Below, one piece after another: positions 51,601 to 59,490 of a stretch of 64,000 bases of DNA. The position numbers were made by a program, and so were the translations under genes. The DNA is taken from positions 323,854 through 387,853 of the forward strand of contig VZSR01002415.1 of the NCBI GenBank assembly GCA_013398615.1. The letters run 5' to 3'. This DNA is from Brachypodius melanocephalos (lineage: Eukaryota > Chordata > Aves > Passeriformes > Pycnonotidae). Below the pieces are notes generated by a model. The model was not told where the DNA came from. It saw only the letters and a list, made by a program, of their open reading frames with translations, and did no database searches. Numbering within the stretch: position 1 is the stretch's first letter; the number at the start of each line of letters is the position of its first letter.

Positions 51601-54600
51601 TCTGCTTTGGATATGATGATGGAGAGACATGTGTTGGAGTTGTATGCTCCAGTTTCCCCACTCCAAGTATTGGGAAGGAGCTGGCCCTGTTCAGCCTTTT
51701 CATTTTGTGTTTCAGAGCCTGAGACAGTCACCCTTGCTGAGCTGCAGCAGAAGAAGCGCTTCCTGAAGCTGCTGAAGAGGCAGGAGAAGGAGCTGAGGGA
51801 GCTGGAGAGGAAGGGAAGCAAACAGAGGGAGGAGCTGCTGCAGAAATACTCTGCACTCTTTTCGGAGCTGGCCTGCCCTGGGGGCAAGAAAAGGACAGTA
51901 CGCATAAGGAAAACCCAGAAGAAGAGGTAACCACAGCCTGGTGGTCACCTTCCCAAACCAAAACAAGGATCCCCAGGGAAACATGGGCTCCCCTTCTCTG
52001 CAGGAAGGTGGAGCAGTGCAGACATCTGCATCTGCCTGTGTTGGGCGGGTAGGAAGGTTGGGATTGTATTGGCATGCCCCCGATTCTGTTCTGCAGGAGT
52101 GTGACCCCAAGTGATGCTGGTACCAGTGCAAACCCTGTAAAAGAAGCAGAGAGCATCAATTGCCACTGGCTCATGGAGCTGAGGGAGAGGCTGGAGGTGG
52201 ACCTCATCCACCTTGGGGAGGAGCACCACAGTCGGATCCGAAGGAAGAAAGAGCAGCACGCTACTGAGGTGAGGAGTGCAAGTGTCACCTGAAAATGTAT
52301 CCTGGGACAGCCCAAAAAATCCCAAGTTACACTAAACTGAGCTTGGGAATGTGGGCCCAGAACACACCTGACACATGCATTGTCAGGTCCACACCAGGTA
52401 ACTGAGAATGAAGACATGAAGCTTATTTATTTAGAAGCCTTTAAAATCCTGCAGAAACATTTTTATATGTCTGCTGTTTTTTGGAAAAAGAGTAGCATTG
52501 CCCTGGAGCACATCAGGCTCCATCTGCTCCAGCTCCTTCCGATGCCTTAGCACAGAGTTAATGTGGTGTTTAGTGGCTTCACACCTTACCAGGTGCCACC
52601 TCTCTGGGAGCTGGGGTGACATGGAGGCGAGCTGAGGGTTCACCAGTGGCACCATCTGCTGTTTGACTTGGTGGAAGTCAGAGTCCAAGTGAAGGGAGTC
52701 CTGCAGGCTGAGCTCAGCCAAGGCCAGAAGGAGCCATGGTGGTGCCTGGGGACAGAGTGCAGGCCATGGGATGGTGGTAGTAAATCCAGCATATGCTGTC
52801 TGTTCCAGTGAAAGGGGAGTGACTCCAGGCTTGGGAGGCCTTTTCCCGTGAGTGTTCTCTGAAGGAATTAGCACTGATACATCTTAAATCTTCAGTTCCC
52901 TGGTCCATCTTAGGATTGACATGCCTCTTACAAGCTGTGTGCAACCCTGAGGGGAAGATAATGCTTGAGCACTGGCTCACCTGGGAATCAGGTTTCCTAC
53001 CTGGGAGAGGATGAAACCTTCCTGCCTCGCAAGTGTCAGTTCACTGGCACAGTGGGGTCTGCATGCACGGCTGAGCTCACTCCTGTGCCTGCGTCTGCAC
53101 CGAGCATCGGCGATTTGGAATTTTTTGTTCCTAGAATTCAATGTGGGGAGGTGTACAGCTGACTTGGGTGCAGTTGGATACAGATGGGGTGCAGTGTCTC
53201 ATCCTGGCTTGTTCCTTTTGGTCTTGTGTTCATCCCCTAAACAGCAAGTTGCCAGGATCCTGGAGCTGGCCAGGGAGATGCAGGCAGCTGAGCTGCGGGT
53301 GCTGAGGGACACGTCAGAAAGGTAAATACAGCAGTGGAATCACAAATAATGCCCAGCTCTGCTCCAGGGCAGCATTTTCTGCTGGATCTCAAAGCTCTGC
53401 TCTGCAGCCAGGGAGTGAGGATGGGGAAGAGGGTTTTGTTTCCTTTGGTGAGAAATTGAGGCAGGGGGATGTGACACAGGACCTCACACAGTAGTATGGG
53501 GGGAAGATGCCTCTTGTGATCCCCAGAACAGTGCCTGCCACGAGGTACCAAGCAGATACAATGTTCCATCTGCAGCGAGCAGCCTGGAGCCACTGATGGA
53601 GAAGGATAGGAAAGAGCACTGCTGGTCCCTGCCTGCCACCTCTGTCTCTTGCAGTCAGGACCTCACAAGAATCCCTTCCAGGGATTGATCCACTCCAGTG
53701 AATCGACCATCTTGGCTCCAGTATTCAAACAAACTGTCAGAATCAATTGACCAGTTTCTAGCCAGACATGTATCCATTTGTTCTTGCAAGATCTTTGTCC
53801 TGAAGCTAAAATCCTCACTCATTCCTACTTCCTGTTAAATCCAGTCTGTCTGTAGCTGCAAATTCAGATAAAACTGCCTCTTTTTGAGTCCTGTCTCAAG
53901 CCAGAGCCTCTTTACTCAGCTATTCAGCATATTCAGGCAAGTCTAAGGAAACAGGTGAGTAGCCAGGTAATGGTTTGCTGACAGAAGGATATCATTAGTA
54001 CAGTCACATCTCTCTGGCTGAGAGAAGCTCCAGAAAGATTTCAAGATCTGGAGCAACAGGCAATGCAATGGCAGTTCAGTTCAGCAGGAATAAATATAAA
54101 ATAATCTGAATGGAAAACCCTGGCCCTAGCTCAGCTATGCACTGGTGTTGGCACTCAGGTAAGATGTCTTCAGCTGCTGTGGATGCTCTTCATTCCCAGC
54201 TCTGCAGTGGCCAGAGTGGCAAACAGGATTTTGGGAGTTGTACAGGGAAACAAAAAAAAGATTCAGTCAGCCTTGTGCCACTGGAACTATCCGTGTAGAG
54301 CTATCCCCTTCTCAGTGTGCCATCTCAAACAAAACAAGTCTTTGAAAGAGCAAGAAGAAGAGCCCTCTTCTGAGGAGGAATTTATGCACAAAAAGGAATT
54401 AAATGGGACATCTAGGAGAACATATGTTTGAGGGAGTGTGACAGGAATGTGTAAATCATGAATGATCTGGACAAGGGAAGTGATTGCTCACTGTTTCTCA
54501 TTGGAAAGAAGGGTGGGACATCCAGTGAATGTCTCGGGTGCTTCTGTCACTTTGTGTATAATTAAGTACTGTTCCTCTCAAGGCAAAAGGCTGTGAAATC

Positions 54601-57600
54601 CAAAAGTAGAGGTAAACTCCAAAGTATGAGTGACATCATGGAACATGATCCATGCATAGATACTGGAGGATATTCTGGGAACTGGAAAGGTGAAGGAGGG
54701 AAAATTTCCTGCACACTTGTTCTTTCCTTTACTTGCCTTTAGCATGTGCTGCCTCCACTGCTGGGCCAGGATACATCCTGACTCAGGACTTTAAATATCC
54801 TTAAGACTCCAGGCCTCTTGCTGCACAGTATCCCACATTTGGTGTTTCTGGACAGCAAAGTGCTCCAGAGAGCTGTGGATGGACTGCTCTGCTGTCTGGG
54901 GCTGGTAACCAGGCCTGTGTCTCCTCTCTTCTCTCCACAGCAACATTAAAGACATTAAGAAGCGGATGGAGGCAAAGAGAGTGGAGCGGGTCCAGGCCGT
55001 GCTGAAGAGTACCAGTGACAAGGCTGCTCAGGAGAGGTGCGGGAGTGGATGTTCCTGGGTTCTGTCTGTGCACGATGCAGGGTCTCCTGCTGACTTGGAA
55101 GCTGAGAAAGTAGAATTTTGCATCCAAAATTTGCTTTACGGCTCAGCCAAATTTGAGTGGTGTTTTATTTGTCCTTCCTGAAATTACAGCAGCTTCTCCC
55201 TGTGGCAGGACAGTGTGGGAATGTAACAAATCTGTTGATCAGTATGGCACTGATCAGTATGGCACTGATCAGTACTGACAAATGGGTTTTGTGGAAGGAG
55301 AACAGCTGGATTTTACAGGGTTTTATAATTTTCTTTAAAGGTTGAAGAAAGAAATTAACAACTCCCACATTCAAGAAGTGGTGCAGACAGTCAAACGGGT
55401 GAGTTCTGGGGGTCAGGTTGCCCCAGCAGCTCTGGGTTCTGCAGGAAGGTGGCCAAGGGAACTCAGCCAGTGTGTCCAGGGCATTTGTTCCTGAGCCCAT
55501 GGCTTGGGAACAATGGGAAAGCCTGGCAGGAGGAACGACACCTCAAGGACCCCACTCTGCCCTTTGAAGACCCAATGCCAGACAAAGCCGAGTCCATGTC
55601 TGTCTGTCAGTGAGTGTTGACATTTGAGTCCATATGGCCATCTTGTGTCCACCTGTGTGTGTCTGAGTGGCCATGTGTCCAGCTGTGTCTGTGTGTCCCT
55701 GCCCCTGCAAGTGTATGTCTGTCTGCCTGCGTCTGTGTGTGTCCATGTTTGTGTCTCTGTGCATCTGTCTGTGTGTCAGTGTCTGTGTCCAGATCTATGT
55801 CTGTGCGTCCATGTGTGTCTGTCCCTTTGACTCTGTCTGTCTGTATGTGTCTCTCTGTCTGTCTGGGTATCTGAGTGCATGGTCCAGGTGCCTGTATACC
55901 TTTGTGTGTCTGCATGCCCAGCTGTGTCTATGTATGTCTTTTTGTTTGTGCATCCCTGTGTCCATGTATGTCTGTGTATATGTGTCCCTGTGCGAGTCCA
56001 TGTGTCTGTGTGTCCATCTGTGCCCATTCATGTATGTCTGTGTGTCTGTGTGTGTCTCCATGTAGATCTGCCAATGTATTCATGTGTCTATGGCCATCTG
56101 TGTGTGAGTCTGTTTGTTCATGTGTGTGTTTCTGTGTCTCCATATGTTCCTGTGTTGGAGATACTTTGTGTCTGTGTGTGTCCATGCATCCCAGTGTGTG
56201 CATAGGGGTGTATCTGCCTCAGGGCAAGTCTCTCTCCAAGTGTGTCCATCCATTTATGTCTGTGTTTATCCACATGTGTGCATCTCTGTGTATCCATGTA
56301 TGTGTGTCCATTTGCCTCTATGTCTGTCTTTGTGTGTCCGTCTGTCTGCCTGTGTCTGTATCCATTCGTCTGCTTGTATCTGTGTCCGTCTGTGAATCTG
56401 TGTCCTTGCTGTATATGTGTCCATGTCCTGGGTCAGTGTGTCTGCCTGTGTCCACATGAGTCTCTGTGTCCACGTGTCTGCATCGATGTTTCTGTGCCTG
56501 TGTGTGCGTCTGCATCCTGTGTCTCTCCGTGTCTGTGTGTCAGTCTATCTGCCGTGTGTCTGTATGTGCGTCCGTTTATCTGTGTGCTTGTGTGTCTGTG
56601 TGTCTGCATCCATGTCTCTCTGCCTATGTCTATTTCCATGTGTGTCCATGGGCGTGCATCTAATATCCCTGTCCACGTGTGTGTCCGTGCCTAAGTGACA
56701 GTGTCTGTGTCCTTGTCCATGTGTGTCCATGTGTCTGCATCCATGCGTCTGTCTACCTCTCTCCATGTGACTGCCTGTATGTGTTTCCCTGTGTCTGCTT
56801 GTGTCCATGTGTGTATCCACGCCTGTGACCATGTGCCTGCCTTTGTCCGTGTGTCTCCATCTGACACATCCCTGTGTCAGTTTGTGTGTCTGTATCCATC
56901 TATCCATGTCTGTGTCCTTATGTCTGTGCCTGTCTCTGTCTCCCTCTGCGTGTCCGCATCCATCCGTATGTCTGCGTCCATGTATCCCTGCCAGTGTCTG
57001 TCTGCCTGTGTCTGTGTGCGTATCCCTGTTTCTGCATCCATGTGCGTCTCTGCATCTGTCTGTCCATCTGCCTGCCTGTGTTTGTGTGTGTCTCTGTGTT
57101 CATGTATGTGTCTGTGTGTGTGTGTGTCAGTCTGTTTGCCTGTGTCCATGTCTGTGTTCATTTATCTGTCTGCATATGTGTGCTTGTGTGTCTGTGTCCA
57201 CGTGTGTGTCCGTATGTTCACAACCAGGGGTGTGTGTGTGTTGAGGTGTGTATCTGTGTCCCCATCTGTGCATCTAGGTCCCTGTCTGTGTGTGTGTCCA
57301 AGTGAGCATGTCTGTGTCCTTGTCCATGTGTCTGCCTATGTCCGTGTTTGCCTGTGTGCCCATGTCTGCATCTGTACCTGTCCGTGTATCTGTATCCATG
57401 ACTGTGTCCATGTGTCTGCATCCATATCCATCCATCTTTGTCTGTCTCTGTCCCTGCTTGTGTCTGTGTCTGTGCCCGTGTGACTTCCTGTCTGTGTCCA
57501 TGTTCTGTGCCTGTGTGCATGTCCCTGTGTGTCTGTGTGCCCATTTGTGTGTCCATGTCCCACGTCTGTCTATGCACCTGTGTCCATATGCATGTCTGTG

Positions 57601-58451
57601 TCCCTCTGTCTGGGTGTGTCCATGTATACTGTGCCTGCTTGTCTTTGTGTGAGTACATGTATCCCTGTGTCCATCTGTGTGCCTGTGTGCGTCCAGGTGT
57701 CTGTCCTTACGCAAGTCTGTGTATCCATGTATCTCTCTGTGTGTGTCCCTGTATGTCCATATCCCTGTCCCTGTGTCCAACGTGCCTCTGTGCACCAACC
57801 CGCCAGGCTGAGCTTGAGCTGTCCAAAGCTCTTGCTTATAAAACCGGAACCTGAGGGGGGTTAATTTATTCTTTTTAAAGGTGACAGAGAAGACTGGCAG
57901 GTTCCAGCAGAAACTGGAGGAGAAGCAGGCAGCAAGTCTCCAGTCCATCAAGGAGAGAGAAATCCAGGTAAGGACATGTAGGGTCCAGGGCTGTTCCTTG
58001 GCACAAGTCCAAAACCCCAGAGAATCAATATTGCCACCTTCAGTCCATTTATTCCCAGGGGGTGAGAAAGTGGATGAGGGGGCCCACACAGACCCCAGAA
58101 GGACCAACAGCTCACACCAGAGCTTCTGGTGTCTCCTTGGCTCCAGTGTGTGGTAATGACCTGATTCTCCACTTGCAGCTCCAGCAGCAGGTACAGGTGG
58201 AATATGAGGAGAAGTTGAGAACTCTGAACATGGAGGTTCAGGAGATGGTGAAGAACTACACCAAAGCCAGCTTTCCTGGAGAGCCACAGACTGGGAAGGA
58301 AGCAGGTCAGAGCATTCCTGAGGGAGAACAAGGCTTTACAGACCAACTGGAAGTAAATATCCCAGTGGCAGAGGTGTCCAGGCTTACGCTGGCAATGACT
58401 GAGCCCTTAGGAGCTGGAATGGACGTGGAGATAGAAGAGAGCATATTCTGA
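23259..58451 (+). CDS. PLCB2: Phospholipase C beta 2 (1-phosphatidylinositol 4,5-bisphosphate phosphodiesterase), 32 coding exons
   Basis: Exons: 23259-23342, 26797-26874, 28400-28468, 35762-35902, 36571-36650, 36940-36993, 38988-39063, 39408-39508, 39816-39982, 40195-40341, 40580-40737, 42612-42694, 43065-43149, 44254-44425, 45185-45282, 45982-46078, 46196-46280, 46560-46684, 47630-47784, 48139-48303, 49259-49358, 49626-49730, 50687-50772, 50864-50960, 51133-51183, 51716-51926, 52097-52268, 53245-53321, 54941-55036, 55341-55398, 57881-57967, 58179-58451. All phases match; the product is 1210 residues (human about 1185). It hydrolyses PIP2 to IP3 and diacylglycerol at the plasma membrane and is activated by G-beta-gamma, Gq-family alpha subunits and Rac; known sites are leukocytes, platelets and taste cells. 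Order: PH, EF hands, X box, acidic linker, Y box, C2, long coiled-coil C-terminal domain. The start MSVLNP matches the PLCB2 family start. It is PLCB2 rather than B1, B3 or B4 by closeness throughout and by synteny. Confidence 0.97.
23343..26796 (+). other. PLCB2 intron 1
   Basis: Non-coding, 3.5 kb, donor gtgagt and acceptor after a T-rich run of about 25 bases. I see no other gene or repeat; regulatory elements of the gene may lie here. Confidence 0.7.
26875..28399 (+). other. PLCB2 intron 2
   Basis: 1.5 kb of unremarkable intron between gtaagt and ttgtag. Nothing else recognised. Confidence 0.7.
28925..28978 (+). repeat. T-rich GTTT/GGTT simple repeat
   Basis: Runs of T with ggttggttgg and tttgtttgtttg units, in PLCB2 intron 3. 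Confidence 0.6.
31840..32540. promoter_or_regulatory. CpG-rich segment inside PLCB2 intron 3
   Basis: CpG dinucleotides cluster at about 31910-32225 and again at 32325-32520, well above the surrounding intron. The segment is interrupted by the T tract. It could be an internal promoter or enhancer, or a decayed retroposed piece. Function is inference only. Confidence 0.35.
32227..32319 (+). repeat. 93-bp T tract with scattered C
   Basis: Nearly pure T with about nine C, the last 40 bases uninterrupted T. On the minus strand it is an A tract that could be a retroposon tail, but no source element or target-site duplication was seen. Confidence 0.9.
35903..36570 (+). other. PLCB2 intron 4
   Basis: 668 bp, more than a third of it the CR1 fragment. 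The acceptor tttgttccag lies outside the element. Confidence 0.75.
36240..36497 (+). mobile_element. CR1 LINE, truncated 3' end, sense orientation in PLCB2 intron 4
   Basis: About 258 bp with the diagnostic avian CR1 3' UTR landmarks in order: ggtaacagttttaaactgg, aagagggtag, ttcttccctgtgagggtg, ccctggcagaggctgcccag, agaagctgtggctg, ccatccctggaagtgt, ggttggacagggcttggagc, ggtcccttccaac and the end attccaggattctgtg. The 5' truncation is usual for CR1. The element ends 73 bp before exon 5. Confidence 0.92.
36940..40341 (+). CDS. PLCB2: PLCB2 exons 6-10: EF-hand region and start of the X box (residues 152-332)
   Basis: Motifs in order: MFPADKKRVEEALSACHLP, NPEDFPEPVYKTFLMNLCPR with PEIDEIF, then KPYMTKEHLAKFINKKQRD and YEPSGF. 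These are the four degenerate EF hands of PLC-beta, which mainly serve as a structural bridge. Exon 10 opens the catalytic barrel and ends in INSSHNTYLT. His327 and Asn328 fall exactly on the family's catalytic His and calcium ligand. Confidence 0.95.
36994..38987 (+). other. PLCB2 intron 6
   Basis: 2.0 kb with nothing recognisable beyond normal splice sites (gtgagt, ctggtcag). Confidence 0.7.
40195..44328 (+). CDS. PLCB2: PLCB2 X box, first half of the catalytic TIM barrel (about residues 312-465)
   Basis: The catalytic set is complete and keeps human PLCB2 numbering: His327 and Asn328 (exon 10), Glu357 and Asp359 in VELDCWKG, His374 in THGFTM (exon 11), Glu408 in SFENH (exon 12). Lys461 and Lys463 in ILIKNKKN (exon 14) correspond to the substrate-phosphate-binding lysines of the family (inference from PLC-delta). 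There are no deletions, so the enzyme should be active. Confidence 0.96.
40738..42611 (+). other. PLCB2 intron 11
   Basis: 1.9 kb. It holds a small gatg/gaat repeat at 40961-40986 and otherwise plain sequence. Confidence 0.7.
40961..40986 (+). repeat. Short GATG/AATG simple repeat
   Basis: Six imperfect 4-bp units in PLCB2 intron 11. Confidence 0.6.
43150..46195 (+). other. PLCB2 introns 13 to 16
   Basis: Introns 43150-44253, 44426-45184, 45283-45981 and 46079-46195 surround exons 14-16. I see no repeats or extra exons in them. Confidence 0.65.
44329..46078 (+). CDS. PLCB2: PLCB2 X-Y linker (about residues 467-550), acidic autoinhibitory segment
   Basis: A variable Lys/Ser/Gln-rich part in exon 14 is followed by an acidic run (EEEPEEEDEQ) and the conserved [20 protein letters not shown] across exons 15 and 16. 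In PLC-beta the acidic stretch blocks the active site until the enzyme is pressed against the membrane. The acidic run is shorter than in human PLCB2. Residues EMSSLVNYIQPIKF lead into the Y box. Confidence 0.93.
45982..47784 (+). CDS. PLCB2: PLCB2 exons 16-19: Y box, second half of the catalytic barrel (about residues 545-665)
   Basis: Key motifs: KNRSYVISSFTEMKA (exon 17), MSRIYPKGTRMDSSNY and QMFWNVGCQMVALNFQTM (exon 18), FEFNGQCGYLLKHEFMRRPD (exon 19). The acceptor of exon 18 is the second tag (cctgtag at 46553-46559), chosen because it restores the frame; the nearer ctatag would not. Exon 19 ends at a GC donor. Confidence 0.95.
46685..50686 (+). other. PLCB2 introns 18 to 22
   Basis: Introns 46685-47629, 47785-48138 (GC donor), 48304-49258, 49359-49625 and 49731-50686. 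Nothing else was recognised in them. Confidence 0.65.
47630..50772 (+). CDS. PLCB2: PLCB2 exons 19-23: C2 domain and following segment (about residues 665-837)
   Basis: The C2 sandwich reads VLSGQFLSDRSVKTYVEVEL, then NSINPVWKEEAFVFEK, MPELASLKMVAWEEGGKFIG and SNMPLTMPALFVFLEIKDYV. It packs on the barrel; in PLC-beta it does not act as a classical calcium sensor. Exon 23 continues with LTIALSNPIKFF, the helix-bearing segment after C2 that contributes to Gq-alpha binding and autoinhibition in the family. Confidence 0.94.
47785..47790 (+). promoter_or_regulatory. PLCB2: Non-canonical GC splice donor of PLCB2 intron 19
   Basis: The exon must end in ACG at 47784 to keep the frame into VLSGQF at 48139, so the donor is gcaagt. 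Apart from the C it is a full consensus match, as is typical of GC-AG introns. No GT in the neighbourhood restores the frame. Confidence 0.85.
50864..57967 (+). CDS. PLCB2: PLCB2 exons 24-31: variable linker and coiled-coil C-terminal domain (about residues 838-1120)
   Basis: Exons 24-25 code a Ser/Thr/Gly/Pro-rich linker. Exon 26 starts the long helical domain (LKLLKRQEKELRELERKGSK). Exons 27-31 continue it with MELRERLEVDLIHLGEEHH, RILELAREMQAAELRVLRD, IKKRMEAKRVERVQAVLKS, LKKEINNSHIQEVVQTVKR and KLEEKQAASLQSIKEREIQ. This antiparallel coiled coil, found only in PLC-beta, binds membrane and Gq-alpha and supports GAP activity. Exons 30 and 31 are separated by the 2.5 kb repeat-filled intron. 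Confidence 0.93.
51184..54940 (+). other. PLCB2 introns 25 to 28
   Basis: Introns 51184-51715, 51927-52096, 52269-53244 and 53322-54940 flank exons 26-28. They look ordinary; short open frames on the other strand have no support. Confidence 0.65.
55236..55279 (+). repeat. Three-copy 15-bp tandem repeat in PLCB2 intron 29
   Basis: The unit tgatcagtatggcac is present twice exactly (55236-55250, 55251-55265) and a third time with a changed end. Each unit contains the palindrome TGATCA. It lies 61 bp before exon 30. Confidence 0.9.
55399..57880 (+). other. PLCB2 intron 30
   Basis: 2.5 kb, of which almost 90% is the minisatellite. Donor gtgagt at 55399 and acceptor tttttaaag at 57880 lie in normal sequence, about 190 bp and 90 bp from the repeat. 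Confidence 0.85.
55593..57790 (+). repeat. Degenerate TG/TC-rich minisatellite filling PLCB2 intron 30
   Basis: About 2.2 kb built from tgtgtctg and tgtgtcca blocks with many variants (tgtgtccatg, tgtctgtc, tgtgcc, gtccctg). The units drift in length between 4 and 12 bases. The plus strand is T, G and C with few A, so the two strands differ strongly in composition. Stop codons are rare, which produces frames of up to 262 codons on the plus strand (56695-57483) rich in Cys, Val, Ser and Leu, and Thr/His/Asp/Gln-rich frames on the minus strand. These have no start, splice or family support. Confidence 0.95.
58179..58451 (+). CDS. PLCB2: PLCB2 last exon: end of the coiled coil and C-terminal tail
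   Basis: The acceptor cttgcag ends at 58178; 90 codons then TGA at 58449-58451. The first part completes the coiled coil (YEEKLRTLNMEVQEMVKNY). The rest is an acidic tail that differs from mammals and ends in EESIF. The last three residues (S-I-F) fit a class I PDZ ligand (Ser/Thr-X-hydrophobic), as the mammalian SRL end does. Confidence 0.92.
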   Translation, partial: LQQQVQVEYEEKLRTLNMEVQEMVKNYTKASFPGEPQTGKEAGQSIPEGEQGFTDQLEVNIPVAEVSRLTLAMTEPLGAGMDVEIEESIF

Positions 58452-58986
58452 GATGAGTCCCTTCCTTACTGTTCCTTGCAAGAAGGTGTATGGTGAAGTA
58501 ACAACCAGCTGCACAAACTACTGCCATCCCTTTCCATTCTGGGGAGCTCCTGAAATCCTTCAGGAATGTACTACATTATCCCAGATATCTGGAAGCAGTG
58601 TGGAAAGCTCACCCTTCAGGGTATTTCACCCTCTGTCTTCCCCAGCTTGAGCTCTGAGGTATTTCAGCAGTGGGAAAGGGCCTATGCCTGCAGACCAGCT
58701 CCCTGTTGGCATCACAGCAGAAGCTACAGGAATATTTACTTCATATTCAGACCAGTTTTTAGAGTCAGTTCCCTCTTCATTCCTCACATGCATCCCCTCA
58801 CATCAGTCCAACTCCTAATAACATCTTCCACACGGTTCAATGAAACAGCAGTAAACAAACCAAACCCCCTAAACACTGATACAAAGAGACACCACAGACA
58901 GGGAGGTGGGGGTGGAAAGTGGGCTCAATCACAGCAAACCACACCAGGCTGTCCTACAGGAAAACAGTTACACCTGAAGCTGCATT

Positions 58987-58992
58987 AATAAA
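58987..58992 (+). terminator. PLCB2: Poly(A) signal AATAAA of PLCB2 (proximal)
   Basis: Canonical hexamer 536 nt after the stop codon; the following sequence is A/C-rich and poor in GT, so it may be the weaker of two. Confidence 0.45.
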
Positions 58993-59147
58993 CAATGACA
59001 AATGCTGCTACAAACCAAACCAAACCCCAGGTCAAGCAGGTATGAGACAGCACATTCCAAGCCTAGTCTGAACACCCAACAAGAGTCCACATCTCCCCTG
59101 TGGTGTCACCTGAGTACTGGAATTATGGATTGTACATTTCTGAGTTA

Positions 59148-59153
59148 TTTATT
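59148..59153 (-). terminator. Minus-strand AATAAA, candidate poly(A) signal of a convergent gene
   Basis: Reads AATAAA on the minus strand, 13 bp from the plus-strand ATTAAA. In human, PAK6 converges on PLCB2 from this side. No PAK6 coding exon is visible in the window, so this is only suggestive. Confidence 0.25.
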
Positions 59154-59165
59154 TTCTAAAAAAAA

Positions 59166-59171
59166 ATTAAA
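59166..59171 (+). terminator. PLCB2: Poly(A) signal ATTAAA of PLCB2 (distal)
   Basis: Follows an A9 run; a tgtgtgtgt stretch begins at about 59220, as expected for a GU-rich downstream element. Confidence 0.5.
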
Positions 59172-59217
59172 ACATTGCTGTTCTTAAACAACTGGGTCAC
59201 TTGTTACTTAGCTGCAG

Positions 59218-59490
59218 TTAGTGTGTGTGTATGTCTCAATGTCTGTATCCAGGTGTATGTGTAGCTGTATCCATCTCTCTCTCATCACATGTACATGCGT
59301 GTGTCTATGTGTCCAGGTATGTACATGTGTGTGTGTCCATGTTTGTGTGTCTGGGTGTCTGTCCATTTGCATCTGTATGTCCATGTGTGTGTGTAATGCA
59401 TGTCTCAGTGTGGGACTGTGTGTCTGTGTCCATCGATCCAGCTGTGTCCATGTGTATTTCTTTGTGCCTGAGTGTGTGTTCATGTCCGTT
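59218..59490 (+). repeat. Second TG/TC-rich minisatellite tract, downstream of PLCB2
   Basis: About 270 bp of the same kind as the intron 30 tract: tgtgtgtg, tgtgtccatg and tgtctgtgtcc blocks on the plus strand. It begins about 50 bp past the distal poly(A) signal. The shared units and orientation suggest a common origin of the two tracts (inference). Confidence 0.9.

Larger units (their letters stand above)
58452..59190 (+). other. PLCB2: PLCB2 3' UTR
   Basis: Non-coding sequence following the stop codon. It contains AATAAA at 58987-58992 and ATTAAA at 59166-59171. The second is followed after about 50 bp by a strongly TG-rich tract, the usual downstream element of a cleavage site. The end near 59190 is inference. 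Confidence 0.55.

Noticed and set aside
51728..52417. Minus-strand 229-codon frame
   Set aside because: Antisense to PLCB2 exons 26 and 27; coding bias of the sense strand explains it.
55614..57854. Series of Cys/Val/Ser-rich plus-strand frames that could look like a cysteine-rich secreted protein family
   Set aside because: All lie in the TG/TC repeat, exist in several phases at once, and have no signal sequence, splice sites or cysteine spacing of a real domain.
57274..58287. Minus-strand frame of 337 codons
   Set aside because: It runs antisense across PLCB2 exons 31 and 32 and into the minisatellite; it is open because of the repeat composition and the coding bias on the other strand.
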